Source of the DNA: Gemmataceae bacterium
Lineage (GTDB): Bacteria; Planctomycetota; Planctomycetia; Gemmatales; Gemmataceae
Assembly (NCBI GenBank): GCA_003136315.1
Contig: PLDW01000475.1
Span: 15,570-79,569 of the forward strand
DNA: 64,000 nt
Direction: 5' to 3'
Shown in pieces: positions 27,004-36,481 of this stretch. Position 1 is the stretch's first letter, and every line of letters begins with the position of its first letter. The translations under genes and the position numbers were made by a program. A model generated the notes under the pieces. That model searched no databases. It was not told where the DNA came from and saw only the letters and a list, made by a program, of their open reading frames with translations.

Positions 27004-28125
27004 TTACTCTTTCTGCTTGATATCGCCCTCGGAGGGAGTGTCTATCGCAGGGGGTATGGGTGGCGGGGTGGCCATCAGCCAAGCAGGAAGCTTGACAGAC
27101 TCGAATCCCTTTTGGAGTGGTCCAGCGGGTCCGGGTTTGAGGGACGATGTGAACTTCAACTGCCAGCCCGGTACTCCCACATACTGGAAAGCTTTCTCGT
27201 CGATGTCGGGTACGTTCCACTGGGGCTTCTTGTAAATCCACTTCTCGCTGTCACCATTCGATTTCAGAATGAATAATTCGGCCGGTGCATAGGGAATATT
27301 AGGGGACTTCACATTCGGCCCTAACAGGGCGATCCGAATCTGTTTATATTGCGTCCAATCAGCCGGATGATATGGATTGAGATCAAGATAAATATAATAT
27401 TTGTCTTCTTTAAAGAGTGTAATCTGGAATCGTTCTAGATACTTTTTTGCGCTGATCTGAGACAACACAGAAATTGCCATATCTTCATGAGGCCTCGCGG
27501 CAAAGGTCAACCACCGGCCGAAAAACCGATTGCAGGACAGAGGATCGGCGATCTCGATCTTGTCATCGATAATGCGATATTCTGTAATAGTCTTTGTTAA
27601 ATTATTGTATTCATAGGTCATCTTTCCATTGCAAATGTAAGCCTCAAAGTCAGATCCGGTTGGATCCCCCACTCTGTCGATCCGTATCCGTGTGAATCCC
27701 GGACGCATGTGGAGCACGCTGCCTTTGAACTGCTTCGTCTGTTTGAAGGCGGATTCCGTCCGGGTCAATTCAAAGATGGCGGAGACATTGGTGACCCCTT
27801 CTCGTTGCTTCTCCCAGGCTGCCAGATGTGCGGCCAGCCTTGGGTCGACAGTTGAGGCCGGAGGCAGCGGGGCGACTGGGGTCGGCGTTACAGAAGGTGC
27901 TGACGCCACTGGGGGGACCGGGGTCGGCATGACTGGAGGTGCCGCCGCCACCGGGGCAAGCACCACAGGAAGGGCGGGTGCAGGGTAGACCCAGACCGTC
28001 AGGGTTCGAGAAACTCGGACGAATTGATGCCACGCATCGGCCTGCAGAGGGGCCACCGCAACGACCATCCCGACAAGGCTGACTGCGAACAGTCCGACAA
28101 TCGCGCGCGACCGGAACTTTTCCAT
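27004..28125 (-). CDS. exported protein, 5'-truncated duplicate of the sigma-factor extension
   Basis: 373 residues. Parallels residues ~255-600 of the neighbouring ECF sigma protein: LLQGVLRTMLMEK, a signal-like helix (IVGLFAVSLVGMVVAV), a Pro/Val/Ala linker, then LAAHLAAWEKQREGVTNV, GSVLHMRPGFTRIRID, SVLSQISAKKYLERFQITLF and GWQLKF. The domain resembles planctomycete TIGR03009-type proteins. The sigma domains are absent. Upstream, 28126-28240 still resembles the sigma gene but is out of frame (about one base lost near 28170). So this is a decayed copy that probably restarts at ATG 28125 as an exported protein. A terminator follows. Confidence 0.7.
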   Translation of the reverse strand: MEKFRSRAIVGLFAVSLVGMVVAVAPLQADAWHQFVRVSRTLTVWVYPAPALPVVLAPVAAAPPVMPTPVPPVASAPSVTPTPVAPLPPASTVDPRLAAHLAAWEKQREGVTNVSAIFELTRTESAFKQTKQFKGSVLHMRPGFTRIRIDRVGDPTGSDFEAYICNGKMTYEYNNLTKTITEYRIIDDKIEIADPLSCNRFFGRWLTFAARPHEDMAISVLSQISAKKYLERFQITLFKEDKYYIYLDLNPYHPADWTQYKQIRIALLGPNVKSPNIPYAPAELFILKSNGDSEKWIYKKPQWNVPDIDEKAFQYVGVPGWQLKFTSSLKPGPAGPLQKGFESVKLPAWLMATPPPIPPAIDTPSEGDIKQKE

Positions 28126-28240
28126 TAGCATGGTGCGGAGCACTCCTTGCAAGAGTTCAGTCACACCGGCGGGCATTGCACTGGGTGGCCGGACGTGTGG
28201 TCGCAGCGGCCAAAGCAGTCGCGACCGCAACAGTTATGGC
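28126..28240 (-). pseudogene. frameshifted remnant of the sigma-factor coding sequence
   Basis: The minus-strand sequence parallels the LAAATVRLATPGAVPAGVNE region of the adjacent sigma gene, but the upstream part reads in another frame (ALAAATTRPATQ, then stop) because of an indel near 28170. Homology fades beyond ~28250. Confidence 0.6.
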
Positions 28241-28434
28241 GTCTGACCGGGGAAGAGTACCTTCTCCAGGGCTGTTACTCAATCGCAGGTTGAGTAGGTC
28301 TACTGTAAACGGATATAACCTGTTTTTCTGCAAGGATTTGCATGGCGGATGTAGGCGTCTGGATGACGTGAACCCTGAGCCTGCCCGCGGTGTCCTTTCA
28401 GATTGCAGCAGAGCAGGACTGCGCCCGAACCAAT

Positions 28435-30315
28435 CTACACTGGCGGTTTGTCATCGTTCGGGGGTGGGGGGTCAACTGCTGGGAGTATAGGTGTCGGGAC
28501 ATCCATGAGTCGCGCGGGACGTTCCACAGACTTGACCTCCTCGGGTGGTTGTTCTGCCTCGGGTTTCTTGGCTGGGATCGACTTCAACTGCCAGCCAGGG
28601 ATCTTCACACACTCGAAGGCCTTCTCGGTCACACCGGGCACATTCCACCGAGTTTCCTTGAACCTCCAGCTTTCGGTATCACCGTTCGGTCTCAGGATGT
28701 AAAGTTGGGCAGGCGAGTAGGGGACGAGTGGGGCCTTTACCTTCGGCCCCATGAGGGCGATTCGGATCTGCTCAAATTCCTGCCGATCGGCCGCATCTCG
28801 TGGCTTAATATCAAGGTAGAGATAATAATTATCTTCTTTAAAAAGTGTAATCTGATATCGTTCAAGATATTCTTTTGCACTGATCTGAGACAAAACTGAA
28901 ATCGGCATCCGCTCAGCGGATAGGCTGACAGAAAACATCCGAGCGAGGAACTTTCCCCACCAGGACGCAGGATCGACGGACTCGACTTTGTCGTCAGACT
29001 TAAGATCGGTAAGATCAATTTTTTTATCGTTAAGATGATATTCTGTAATGGTCTTTAATAACCCGTTATATTCATAGAGCACATTGCCGTTGCGGATATA
29101 AGCCTCATAGTCGGCTTTTGTTGGGTCCGCGACATTGTCGAGCCGAAGCCGGGTAAAATCCGGCCGCATGTGGAGCACGCTGCCTAGATAGTGACGCTCC
29201 CGTTTGAAGACCGATTCCGTCTTGGTCACCTCCAAAGAGGCGTAGACATTGGTGAATCCCTCTCGCTGCTTCTCCCAGGCCGCGAGGTGGGCCGCCAGTT
29301 TCGGGTCGACAGTCGCGGCGGGAGGTTGCGTCGCCACAGGTGGTGGCATCACCGGAGGTGCCGATACCACCGGGGTCACCACAACCGGAGGAGCGGGAGC
29401 CGGGCAGACCCAGACGGTCGGGGCGCGGGCCACTCTGACAAATCGATGACACGCTTCCGCCGGAAGGGGGTCCACCGCCACGAGCATCCCCACGAGACCG
29501 CACGCGAACAGTCCGCCAATCGTGACCGATTTGAGCTTTTCCATAAGCATGGTTCGGAGCACTCCTTGCAAGAGTTCATTCACACCGGCGGGAACCGCCC
29601 CGGGTGTGGCCAGACGAACAGTCGCCGCGGCCAAGGGTGGTGGGACCGCAGCTCTTGAGGGCGATTGGGAGAGAAGACTTCCGAGCCCTGCGGCGGGAAC
29701 GACCCCCCGAGCTCGAAGCGCGGCTGCGAGAAGTTTCCGGGCCTTGGCCAACCGGCTCGATAGCGTCCCCTCTGGAATCCCGAGCCTGACTGCCGCATCC
29801 TTCCGGCTCAGCCCGTCCAGCTCGCAGAGCACCACCACGGACCGAAGCCAGTCCGGGAGGCCGGCGATTTCCTCATCGAGCGCCAGGAGTTCGTCGGGAT
29901 CGGCAGTCAGCGGGAGTGGAGCGGGTCGGTCCGGGAGAGTGGGCACGGAGAGTTCTCGCTTCCGGCGACGATCAGTCCGGGTGCGTGCGGTTCGGGCGGT
30001 GCGGACCGCGACCCCGTAAAGCCACCCGCGAACCGCTTCCCGTGGCCGGATTGTCGCTGCGCGACGGATCAGGACCAGGAAGACTGCCTGGAACGCCTCG
30101 TCGGCGAGGTGGGAGTCTTTCGCAACTCGCCGACAGACGGCGAGTACCATCGACCCATGCCGCGTAACGAGCATCTCGAACGCCTCCGGATCGCCAGAAG
30201 CGATAAACCGGGCAAGCAGGCGTGCATCGGATGTTTCGGGGTCGGTGGAGTTCGCGAGAACGGTCTGGCCGATCCGGGACAAACCAGCCGAGATCGGCCT
30301 GGAGGCATTCGGCAT
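28435..30315 (-). CDS. ECF RNA polymerase sigma factor with exported C-terminal domain
   Basis: 626 residues. Sigma-2 (~35-105: DARLLARFIASGDPEAFEML, DEAFQAVFLVL) and sigma-4 (~145-200: DELLALDEEIAGLPDWLR, RKDAAVRLGIPEGTLSSRLA) mark an ECF factor. A transmembrane segment near 262-285 follows, then a Pro-rich linker and a ~290-residue extracytoplasmic domain shared with the next gene. Planctomycete ECF factors with such extensions are thought to sense outside signals through the same polypeptide. Start decided by AGGAGGA immediately before ATG 30315; an in-frame TTG at 30333 is not needed. Same strand as its truncated duplicate. Confidence 0.9.
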   Translation of the reverse strand: MPNASRPISAGLSRIGQTVLANSTDPETSDARLLARFIASGDPEAFEMLVTRHGSMVLAVCRRVAKDSHLADEAFQAVFLVLIRRAATIRPREAVRGWLYGVAVRTARTARTRTDRRRKRELSVPTLPDRPAPLPLTADPDELLALDEEIAGLPDWLRSVVVLCELDGLSRKDAAVRLGIPEGTLSSRLAKARKLLAAALRARGVVPAAGLGSLLSQSPSRAAVPPPLAAATVRLATPGAVPAGVNELLQGVLRTMLMEKLKSVTIGGLFACGLVGMLVAVDPLPAEACHRFVRVARAPTVWVCPAPAPPVVVTPVVSAPPVMPPPVATQPPAATVDPKLAAHLAAWEKQREGFTNVYASLEVTKTESVFKRERHYLGSVLHMRPDFTRLRLDNVADPTKADYEAYIRNGNVLYEYNGLLKTITEYHLNDKKIDLTDLKSDDKVESVDPASWWGKFLARMFSVSLSAERMPISVLSQISAKEYLERYQITLFKEDNYYLYLDIKPRDAADRQEFEQIRIALMGPKVKAPLVPYSPAQLYILRPNGDTESWRFKETRWNVPGVTEKAFECVKIPGWQLKSIPAKKPEAEQPPEEVKSVERPARLMDVPTPILPAVDPPPPNDDKPPV

Positions 30316-30495
30316 GGGTTCCTCCTGAACCAACCACCGGGGTCCGTTACCCTTATTGGCACCAACAGGGGAAGCGCGTCTCGCGATTTCTGGACCGCCC
30401 CGGTTGGGGGGTCAGGAGAGTGATTGGCGACGGAGATAGTCTACCCACTCCCCGCCGGCCGCCCAGAACGCGAAAGGAAATCCGATGTGTGCTTC

Positions 30496-31383
30496 TTACG
30501 GCCCCACTGCCAGGGTGGTGATGAGCGATTCGGTGGTGCCGTCGGGTGAGTAGGCCTCACCTTCCAGGGTGAGCATGACTTCCTGCTGAAACGGGCTCTC
30601 CGGGCTTTTCGGGTTGAACCGGACACTCCCGAGGGCGAACGATAGCACAGCGTTCCCGTTCGTGAAGGTCGCATTCACCGCGGCCCCGACCGCTCCGATC
30701 CCAAACAGGTCTGTGAACGGACCGAAGGGAACTGCGAGTCGGACGCTCACCTTCCGGGTCAACTTGTTCAGTGTCGTCAAGGTACGACTGTTGAAGAACC
30801 GGCTGCGGTCGATCCCGTTCGCGATCGAGAGTTCGAACTCCTTGGCCTGGACGGCATCCGAGCCGATGGTCAGAACGCAGTCGGTAAACAGGAAAGGCTG
30901 TGTGCTGAGATCCAGTGACAGACTCGGGAAAAACCCCGAGACAGAATAGTCCTGGCCCACCATTGAGAATTCCACTTCCAGAGCTTCCCCCTGGGTGCCC
31001 TTGAACTTCGCCTCGTCCACTGCGACCCCAGAGAGCAGCCACATTGCTCCGGCGTTCGGATCGAACCCGACGAACTGAGTGGGTGGTGTATCACCCAGCG
31101 GGTAGGTCACAGTGCCGGAGCCAGTCGGCGTGCCCCCGAGTGCCCACGGGAGCAGGACGGAGAGCTCGAGGCTGGTCGGATGCGTCTTGAGAGTCGGCTG
31201 CACGCGTGTCATGTTCTTCCGCACACGTGCCGTGTCCTTGGTGTACTTTCCTCGGGTTCCATTCAGATCCTTCAATTCGTCCTCGACCCCAAGAGCGAAA
31301 TCGACGAAATCGAGCCGCTGGGTGAGGGTGGAGGTCGGTCCAATCGCCAGTCGGCTGAGGGCTGTGGTTGCTGGGGCAGTCAT
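30496..31383 (-). CDS. phage tail tube-like protein
   Basis: 295 residues, beta-rich with alternating polar/hydrophobic strands and no signal peptide. Features such as GEALEVEFSMVGQDYSVSGF, FTDCVLTIGSDAVQAKEFEL and FQQEVMLTLEGEAY match the pattern of siphophage-type tail tube proteins. It is the last gene of a seven-gene same-strand morphogenesis block and follows the tail-terminator-like gene, which is the normal order. Family assignment is by pattern and context. Confidence 0.68.
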   Translation of the reverse strand: MTAPATTALSRLAIGPTSTLTQRLDFVDFALGVEDELKDLNGTRGKYTKDTARVRKNMTRVQPTLKTHPTSLELSVLLPWALGGTPTGSGTVTYPLGDTPPTQFVGFDPNAGAMWLLSGVAVDEAKFKGTQGEALEVEFSMVGQDYSVSGFFPSLSLDLSTQPFLFTDCVLTIGSDAVQAKEFELSIANGIDRSRFFNSRTLTTLNKLTRKVSVRLAVPFGPFTDLFGIGAVGAAVNATFTNGNAVLSFALGSVRFNPKSPESPFQQEVMLTLEGEAYSPDGTTESLITTLAVGP

Positions 31384-31442
31384 CTCAACTCCCGTTTAAA
31401 ACGTGATGTGTCGAATCGTATCGGTTGGTCTGACTTTGCTTG

Positions 31443-32147
31443 TTACGCGCCGAGGCCACGCAGTTCGCGGGTGATGCAGCGGACCGTCAGCTCGGACACG
31501 ACCTGCGGCCGGTCGGCTTCGACAGCCGCGATTGGTCCGCCCTCGACCTTACAACGGACACTCTCCGGTACCCCGGGAAGCCGTTGGTTGATGAACGCTC
31601 GAAGGATCGCCTGCCGCCACGAGCGGTAGGTATCCCGGCGAGCTTCATCAAACCGGAAGCAAACGTCCTTCACCAGCACCCGGACGCCATGCCCGATGTC
31701 GTCCCGCCCATTGGTGGCTGCCTCGTCCGTATCGCGCGCGCCTTCCGTGGTCAGGACGACGCACGGATATTCGAGGACTGCCTGGTTGTCGGCATAAAGC
31801 GAATCGTACACACGCTCGGTACACGGGAGTGCGAGGAGTTGCAGCCGTGCAGCGACCGCCGCGAAACACCGGGCTGCAACCGAGTCGGTGCCCGATGTCA
31901 CACCGAAGTAAGCGATCCCGGAAAGACTCGCCGGAGCCGTCAGCGCATACCCGAAGTAGTAACCCTTCGGGAGAGTGAGGGAGAGGCTTCCGTCGCCAGT
32001 CAGGGTTCCCGCCGTGGTCCAGACTCCGGTCTCGATTCCTCCGTCAACCGGAAGAATGAACACCGTGTTCAGGCCACCCGCCGAGCCAGTGACGGCGGCG
32101 GTTGCTCCGGTCCCATCGGCGTTGTCGGTAATGGTCAAGGTCGTCAT
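31443..32147 (-). CDS. phage tail terminator/head-tail joining-like protein
   Basis: 234 residues. Residues 1-80 form a beta-strand module (TITDNADGTGATAAVTG ... DGSLSLTLPKGYYFGYALTA) resembling Ig-like domains used as phage decorations. Residues 85-234 (CTERVYDSLYADNQ ... GVRVLVKDVCFRFDEARRDTYRSWRQAI) have the alpha/beta layout of tail-terminator proteins. Placed between the connector and tail-tube genes, where a terminator is expected. The exact family is not recognised. Confidence 0.5.
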   Translation of the reverse strand: MTTLTITDNADGTGATAAVTGSAGGLNTVFILPVDGGIETGVWTTAGTLTGDGSLSLTLPKGYYFGYALTAPASLSGIAYFGVTSGTDSVAARCFAAVAARLQLLALPCTERVYDSLYADNQAVLEYPCVVLTTEGARDTDEAATNGRDDIGHGVRVLVKDVCFRFDEARRDTYRSWRQAILRAFINQRLPGVPESVRCKVEGGPIAAVEADRPQVVSELTVRCITRELRGLGA

Positions 32148-32200
32148 AGGGAATGGTCGCGCTCGGAGAGTCAGTGAATGCCCTGGGTCGGGCTCGGAAG

Positions 32201-32695
32201 TCAGATGGAATCGGCCCCGCCGCCGGAAAGCGACACATATCCCGCGTGTGGCCCGAATCCCTGGCGGTCGTATTGCCGTGCAAGCGCTGCCGCAGCAGCG
32301 CTGTCACCGCTCGACACCCCGCCTACGGCGGACGCATTCGTCGGCGGGGCGACGGCCACTCCACCGATCATCAGTGTGGTCATCCCGCGCAACTCCTCAC
32401 GGCGATCAAGGGACTTGAGGGCCTTGTCCGAGTACGCTTCCCCCCCCGCCCCGCCACGGGTCAGAGCCCAGAACGTACCCAGATCGCGGGCATAGACCGT
32501 CACAGAATCCCAGGCATCAATTTGAGCCTGGGTGTATCCGAGCCCCATCAGGAGTTGACTGACATCGTTGGTGGCCGAGGTATTGGCGTCGGCACACAGA
32601 TCGGTCCACCGGGTGGGGAGTTGTGAGACATCCGTTCCGAGGGCATCCGCCACTCGTTGGAGAAGGTCGCTGGTCGTGATCCACGGGCCGGGCAT
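32201..32695 (-). CDS. phage head-tail connector-like protein
   Basis: 164 residues. The helical N-terminal part (WITTSDLLQRVADALGTDV ... QAQIDAWDSVTVYARDLGTF) resembles small connector proteins that sit between capsid and tail genes; the C-terminal ~45 residues are Ala/Gly/Ser-rich. Start at ATG 32695 (MPGPWITT); the frame extends upstream into the capsid gene but without sensible sequence. Assignment rests mostly on position. Confidence 0.5.
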   Translation of the reverse strand: MPGPWITTSDLLQRVADALGTDVSQLPTRWTDLCADANTSATNDVSQLLMGLGYTQAQIDAWDSVTVYARDLGTFWALTRGGAGGEAYSDKALKSLDRREELRGMTTLMIGGVAVAPPTNASAVGGVSSGDSAAAAALARQYDRQGFGPHAGYVSLSGGGADSI

Positions 32696-32805
32696 GGGGT
32701 CACCGTTGGGGAAGAATCGGCAGGGCGAGATTACGCAAGTGAGCGCGGATAGGACGGACTCAGTCTGACGCACCCGATCCCATCTGCACTCACTCGACTG
32801 TCTCG

Positions 32806-33846
32806 TCAGAACGGCGCTGCTGCGTTCAGGATCGCAAAGCCTTCGGTGTAGTACGCGACTGGCCCTCCGTTGTGGCCAGCTCTGAGGATCACCTGGCAGG
32901 GATCTTTCCCTCGCCGGTCTTCGACCTGATACCACTCACCGGGTGCGGCCCGTTCATTCTGGGCTGCCCGGGTGAGCCGATACTCTCCGAGCGGCTCTCC
33001 GTCTTCCCGCAGACCCACCAGAACCATCGTCCCGTTCGTCATAAATCGACTGAACACCGGAGACTCACCGGGCGGGTCCGAGTAGAAGCCCTTGTCGTAG
33101 ACCCGGACCGGGGGCAGATCATTCGAGAGCAGGAACTCGTTCATTCCGTCCAGGTTGTTGATCGTCTGTCCGTACTGAAGCCGGCGACCATTGAGGTCGG
33201 CCGTGTTCTGGTTTTTCAGGATCAGGTTCGCGGTTGGCCGACTGCACAGGATGTAGCCCTTCTGGAAGCTGACCGACTTGCCTAACTCCAGTGTGGGGAT
33301 CAGATCTCGGATGAAATTCAGTGGCTGACTGTTGTTCAAGTCACTGAACAGTACCGGCGGCGTGAACGAGGGGACGTTGAACACGTCCTGATGGTACACG
33401 ACCCCTTGCGCATTGGCGGCCTGGAACCCACCGGTAGTGATGAGGGATGAGATCGAGAACTCGCACCGGTCCAGGAACCGCCGGGTCAGATGCTGGGTGC
33501 CCCGTGCGGCCTGGCTGTCGTAATTCTCGAAATCGTCCCACTTCCCGGCGTCTCGAAGATCGGTCAGCTCCTGCTCGGTAATTGTGTAGAAGTCGCCGTA
33601 GTACCCCGGCGCCACCCGGAACTGATCGAGCCCAGGCTTCCGGACTGCTCCAGTTGGACCGCCCAGCCCACGGGCCGCCTGGAGGCCAGTTTCCACCTGT
33701 CGCCGCTCGTAGATCAACTCGGTCTCGTCCACCTTCACAAGTGGAAAGAGTTTCAGCAGTTCCCGGGACTCCATCGCCCGTGGAAGGTACAGTTGCATCA
33801 GCTTGCGGAGCTTCACTGCTCCCTGAAGTTCCAACGTGGTCGGCAT
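32806..33846 (-). CDS. phage major capsid protein (gpE-like)
   Basis: 346 residues. Length and motifs fit the major capsid protein E family (HK97 fold): residues 35-80 ELIYERRQVETGLQAARGLG, the long helix ITEQELTDLRDAG, then LTRRFLDRCEFSISSLITTG, and a C-terminal domain with GKSVSFQKGYILCSRPTANLI and SRFMTNGTMVLVGL. It follows the decoration-protein gene as in lambda-like and Mu-like phages. Structural component of the head shell. Confidence 0.8.
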   Translation of the reverse strand: MPTTLELQGAVKLRKLMQLYLPRAMESRELLKLFPLVKVDETELIYERRQVETGLQAARGLGGPTGAVRKPGLDQFRVAPGYYGDFYTITEQELTDLRDAGKWDDFENYDSQAARGTQHLTRRFLDRCEFSISSLITTGGFQAANAQGVVYHQDVFNVPSFTPPVLFSDLNNSQPLNFIRDLIPTLELGKSVSFQKGYILCSRPTANLILKNQNTADLNGRRLQYGQTINNLDGMNEFLLSNDLPPVRVYDKGFYSDPPGESPVFSRFMTNGTMVLVGLREDGEPLGEYRLTRAAQNERAAPGEWYQVEDRRGKDPCQVILRAGHNGGPVAYYTEGFAILNAAAPF

Positions 33847-33958
33847 CGGGATTCCTCAAAACGGGTCTGACGGATCTGGTGAATTTGTTGAGTATCGGGC
33901 AGAGGGACGGGGCGTCCGGCTGTCACTCACAGCCTGGAACCCCGCCCTCCAACCCCTG

Positions 33959-34705
33959 TTATTGGATTTCCACAATCGCCCCGGGAGACGTGATCGAGGC
34001 ACCTTGCTTCAACTTCCCGAAGGTGCCTGGCGTGCCATTGGCCGGGACGGCGTTGGAGTCGAGGCCGATCAGGTCGGATGCGTTGAATTCGCCGCTGATG
34101 AATGTCACCGCTGTGAGGTTTTGGGTCGCGCCGAATTCGTCGATCACCGAGCCGTTCACGGCAGTTCGGGTGTTCGACTCCAGGATGCACCTGGCCACCC
34201 CGGAAGCGTAGGGCTGGTAATAACCCACAGGCCCAGGGCTTCCTGCCGTGGTGGTGACGGAGGTGACCGTGGGGGTTGTCCCTCCGGTCAGCGCGTTCGT
34301 GATGACCGTCGGCAGTGGAATCGCACGATTGGCCAGTTCGTTCCCGTAGGTCACTGTCCAAGGCCCACCAGCCGAGCCGGTGACAGTCCCATTGTTGACC
34401 CCCAGGACATCCTGAATCGCTGTCTGAACCTGGGCTGCGGTTGCGGTTGCGGCGATTGGGTCCGCGAGATCGAACCCGCCATTCACCGACGGGTAGCCGA
34501 GAGTGAATGTTCCTCCGGTTGGGGAACCATTCACGGTGATCGTCTGGACGGCCGACTGGGCGGCGATGTTGACCTCTTCCAGCACCTGTCCGGCGGAGAG
34601 AGTCAGACCGCCGGCCAGTCGAACGGTCTGGGTTTTGGCCCGTTCGGGATACCGGGCGGGCTTGATCTTGCTGCTTGTGAGCGTTTTCTGCGGGGAGAAG
34701 GGCAT
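33959..34705 (-). CDS. phage head decoration protein with inserted beta-module
   Basis: 248 residues. The ends (AKTQTVRLAGGLTLSAGQVL near the N terminus; GSVIDEFGATQNLTAV ... ASITSPGAIVEIQ at the C terminus) fit head decoration proteins of the lambda gpD/HDPD type. Between them lies a ~100-residue Thr/Gly-rich insertion (GGTFTLGYPSVNGGFDLADP, ATAAQVQTAIQDVLGVNNGT, GSAGGPWTVTYGNELANRAI) that looks like a surface adhesion domain. Located directly upstream of the capsid gene. Confidence 0.68.
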   Translation of the reverse strand: MPFSPQKTLTSSKIKPARYPERAKTQTVRLAGGLTLSAGQVLEEVNIAAQSAVQTITVNGSPTGGTFTLGYPSVNGGFDLADPIAATATAAQVQTAIQDVLGVNNGTVTGSAGGPWTVTYGNELANRAIPLPTVITNALTGGTTPTVTSVTTTAGSPGPVGYYQPYASGVARCILESNTRTAVNGSVIDEFGATQNLTAVTFISGEFNASDLIGLDSNAVPANGTPGTFGKLKQGASITSPGAIVEIQ

Positions 34706-34827
34706 TGGTTCCTCGTGGGTTCCTGGGTTATGGCGTTCAGGTTTCTGATCGTCCTGTCATCCGATCGCGAGGCCGCGATGAGTGGTTTGTGAGCTTGAAG
34801 ATTTCAAGATCTAACAGACCGACAATT

Positions 34828-36237
34828 TCACTTCTTTCCGCTCACTGTCTCGCGGAGTTTCGGAATGTGTCGCGCAGCCCGCAGGACGAAGGGGTCGGCG
34901 AGCGGGTCGCCAGCCTCGGGCGCGCCGATCTCTTCGCGGAACATCGGGCCGGGAGGAAGAGCGTTCAGATCGTCGAGCCACGCCTGGGCGGCCGTCTTCC
35001 CGCGCTCAGGACCGGCACCGAACACACGCACCCGATCCTTCGCCAGGCCGGCGGTGAGGTACGTGTCGCGCTGCCTCCGGGTGATCGCACCACGGAGGAT
35101 GGCTGAGTCCACCGCCGCGGCCACCCTGTCTCCGAAGCTGGCAGCGGCCGTCTTTTGGCGACCACTCTCGGCCGCTTCAAGGGCGCCGACCCGTTTCGTA
35201 AGACCGCCAACACAGTCTGCGAAGGCCGCCATCATGGTCTGAGCGAAGGCTGGGGTGGCAGGGTCGTCCGCGTAGGTTTTCCAGGCGGACATCATTTGTT
35301 CGGCTGGGTCGGCCGAATCATCCGAAAAGCTCTCCTGGTCGTCGGACATCTCGGCCGGGTCAGCGCCGCCCTGGAGGGCAGTGAGGATTTGTTCAAGGGC
35401 ATCGTCGGAGAGCCCGGCGAATGGCGGCTGGGTGGCATCCACCCCAAGCGCCTGGAGTTGCTGAACAATCTGATCATGCACGGAAAGATCCTCGGAGGGT
35501 ACGCGGAGAACAGAACTCGGAACTCGGTTGGGCCGACGGGATCGTTGCGAGGCGGACGTGGACTTCCGCTCTCGCTTCTTCGCATCCCGTCCTGGCGTGA
35601 ACATCTCGGAGAACGCGATCGTGTGGGAGGCGTAAGTGCGGCCATCGCGGGTGGCGAATGTCGGTTGATGGGGCACAGCGGCCGCCACCTGCGCCATCGC
35701 ACGAACCCAGGGGCCAAGGTTCGTTGAGGGAGGCACGGGAGTCCCGTCCGGGTAGACAGCGACCGGGCGTGTAAGCCCCTTGAGGGCGGGTGGCTCCTCG
35801 CCCAGCAGAGCAACGCCAGTCAGGATCGGGCCAGGGATGTTCGTGGATGCGTCGCGGGGGTCCGGGAGGTCATCAATCAACTCGACCGACCCGGATCGCA
35901 GAAGCCCGGCGTTGACGGCTGCCCCAACATCAACTGGAACCTGCGCGAGTCGCCGAATGATGAACATCCCCTTTGGGGAGAGCCCGGCCAGGATCACACG
36001 ACCCAGGGCCGGAAACCCGAGGCTCCGGGCGAACCGTTGCTCGGGGTCGTGGCCAATTTTGGCGGTGACCTCGACATGCGGAGCCGATCCCGTGCTCAGG
36101 CGGGCGAAGTTCGCAGCCATCCGTCGGATATCGGCGGGGCTGTAGTAGAACCGACCCTTGTGCCACCCTGGGCCAAACACGACCCAGTTGCGGATCTCGC
36201 AGGTCGATCGATCTGGGGCAGTGTGTGGCTCACGCAT
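34828..36237 (-). CDS. phage capsid protease/scaffold (Mu I-like)
   Basis: 469 residues. N-terminal ~200 residues resemble Mu gpI-type capsid proteases: RNWVVFGPGWHKGRFYYSP, KIGHD, GFPALGRVI, LLRSGSVELIDD, GPILTGVALLGEEPPALKGL. The C-terminal ~250 residues are acidic, helical and Ala/Asp-rich, as in a fused scaffold. Start at ATG 36237; the frame runs up to 36681 inside the portal gene but lacks sensible sequence there. Residues near 240 (RVPSSVLRVPSED) derive from a dispersed DNA repeat. Acts in procapsid assembly if functional. Confidence 0.68.
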   Translation of the reverse strand: MREPHTAPDRSTCEIRNWVVFGPGWHKGRFYYSPADIRRMAANFARLSTGSAPHVEVTAKIGHDPEQRFARSLGFPALGRVILAGLSPKGMFIIRRLAQVPVDVGAAVNAGLLRSGSVELIDDLPDPRDASTNIPGPILTGVALLGEEPPALKGLTRPVAVYPDGTPVPPSTNLGPWVRAMAQVAAAVPHQPTFATRDGRTYASHTIAFSEMFTPGRDAKKRERKSTSASQRSRRPNRVPSSVLRVPSEDLSVHDQIVQQLQALGVDATQPPFAGLSDDALEQILTALQGGADPAEMSDDQESFSDDSADPAEQMMSAWKTYADDPATPAFAQTMMAAFADCVGGLTKRVGALEAAESGRQKTAAASFGDRVAAAVDSAILRGAITRRQRDTYLTAGLAKDRVRVFGAGPERGKTAAQAWLDDLNALPPGPMFREEIGAPEAGDPLADPFVLRAARHIPKLRETVSGKK

Positions 36238-36352
36238 GACCACAACATCACCGACAGGGTTGCCTGCCGGGCAGGTTGACTTGCGAAAATCGACTCGGAT
36301 TTGATCAGGTTTGGTGCAACAGGGGGTTCGGAAATGGGGTGCTGGAAAGTGA

Positions 36353-36392
36353 ACCGGCCGCCCGCGTGTCTGGAAGACACGGGGCGGCCGGT
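36353..36392. terminator. strong hairpin between the portal and protease genes
   Basis: Left arm 36353-36370 and right arm 36376-36392 pair almost perfectly (ACCGGCCGCCC-[G]-CGTGTC) around a 5-base loop. It lies downstream of the portal gene and ~115 bases before the protease start. No run of T follows, so it may attenuate or define transcript ends rather than act as a simple terminator. Confidence 0.5.
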
Positions 36393-36481
36393 TGGTGGCA
36401 GGAGGTAAATGCAGGGTGGGGTGGCCCCATCTTAGCATTAACTCTTGCGTTTCTCGACTAGCGCCAGTATCATAATGACGA

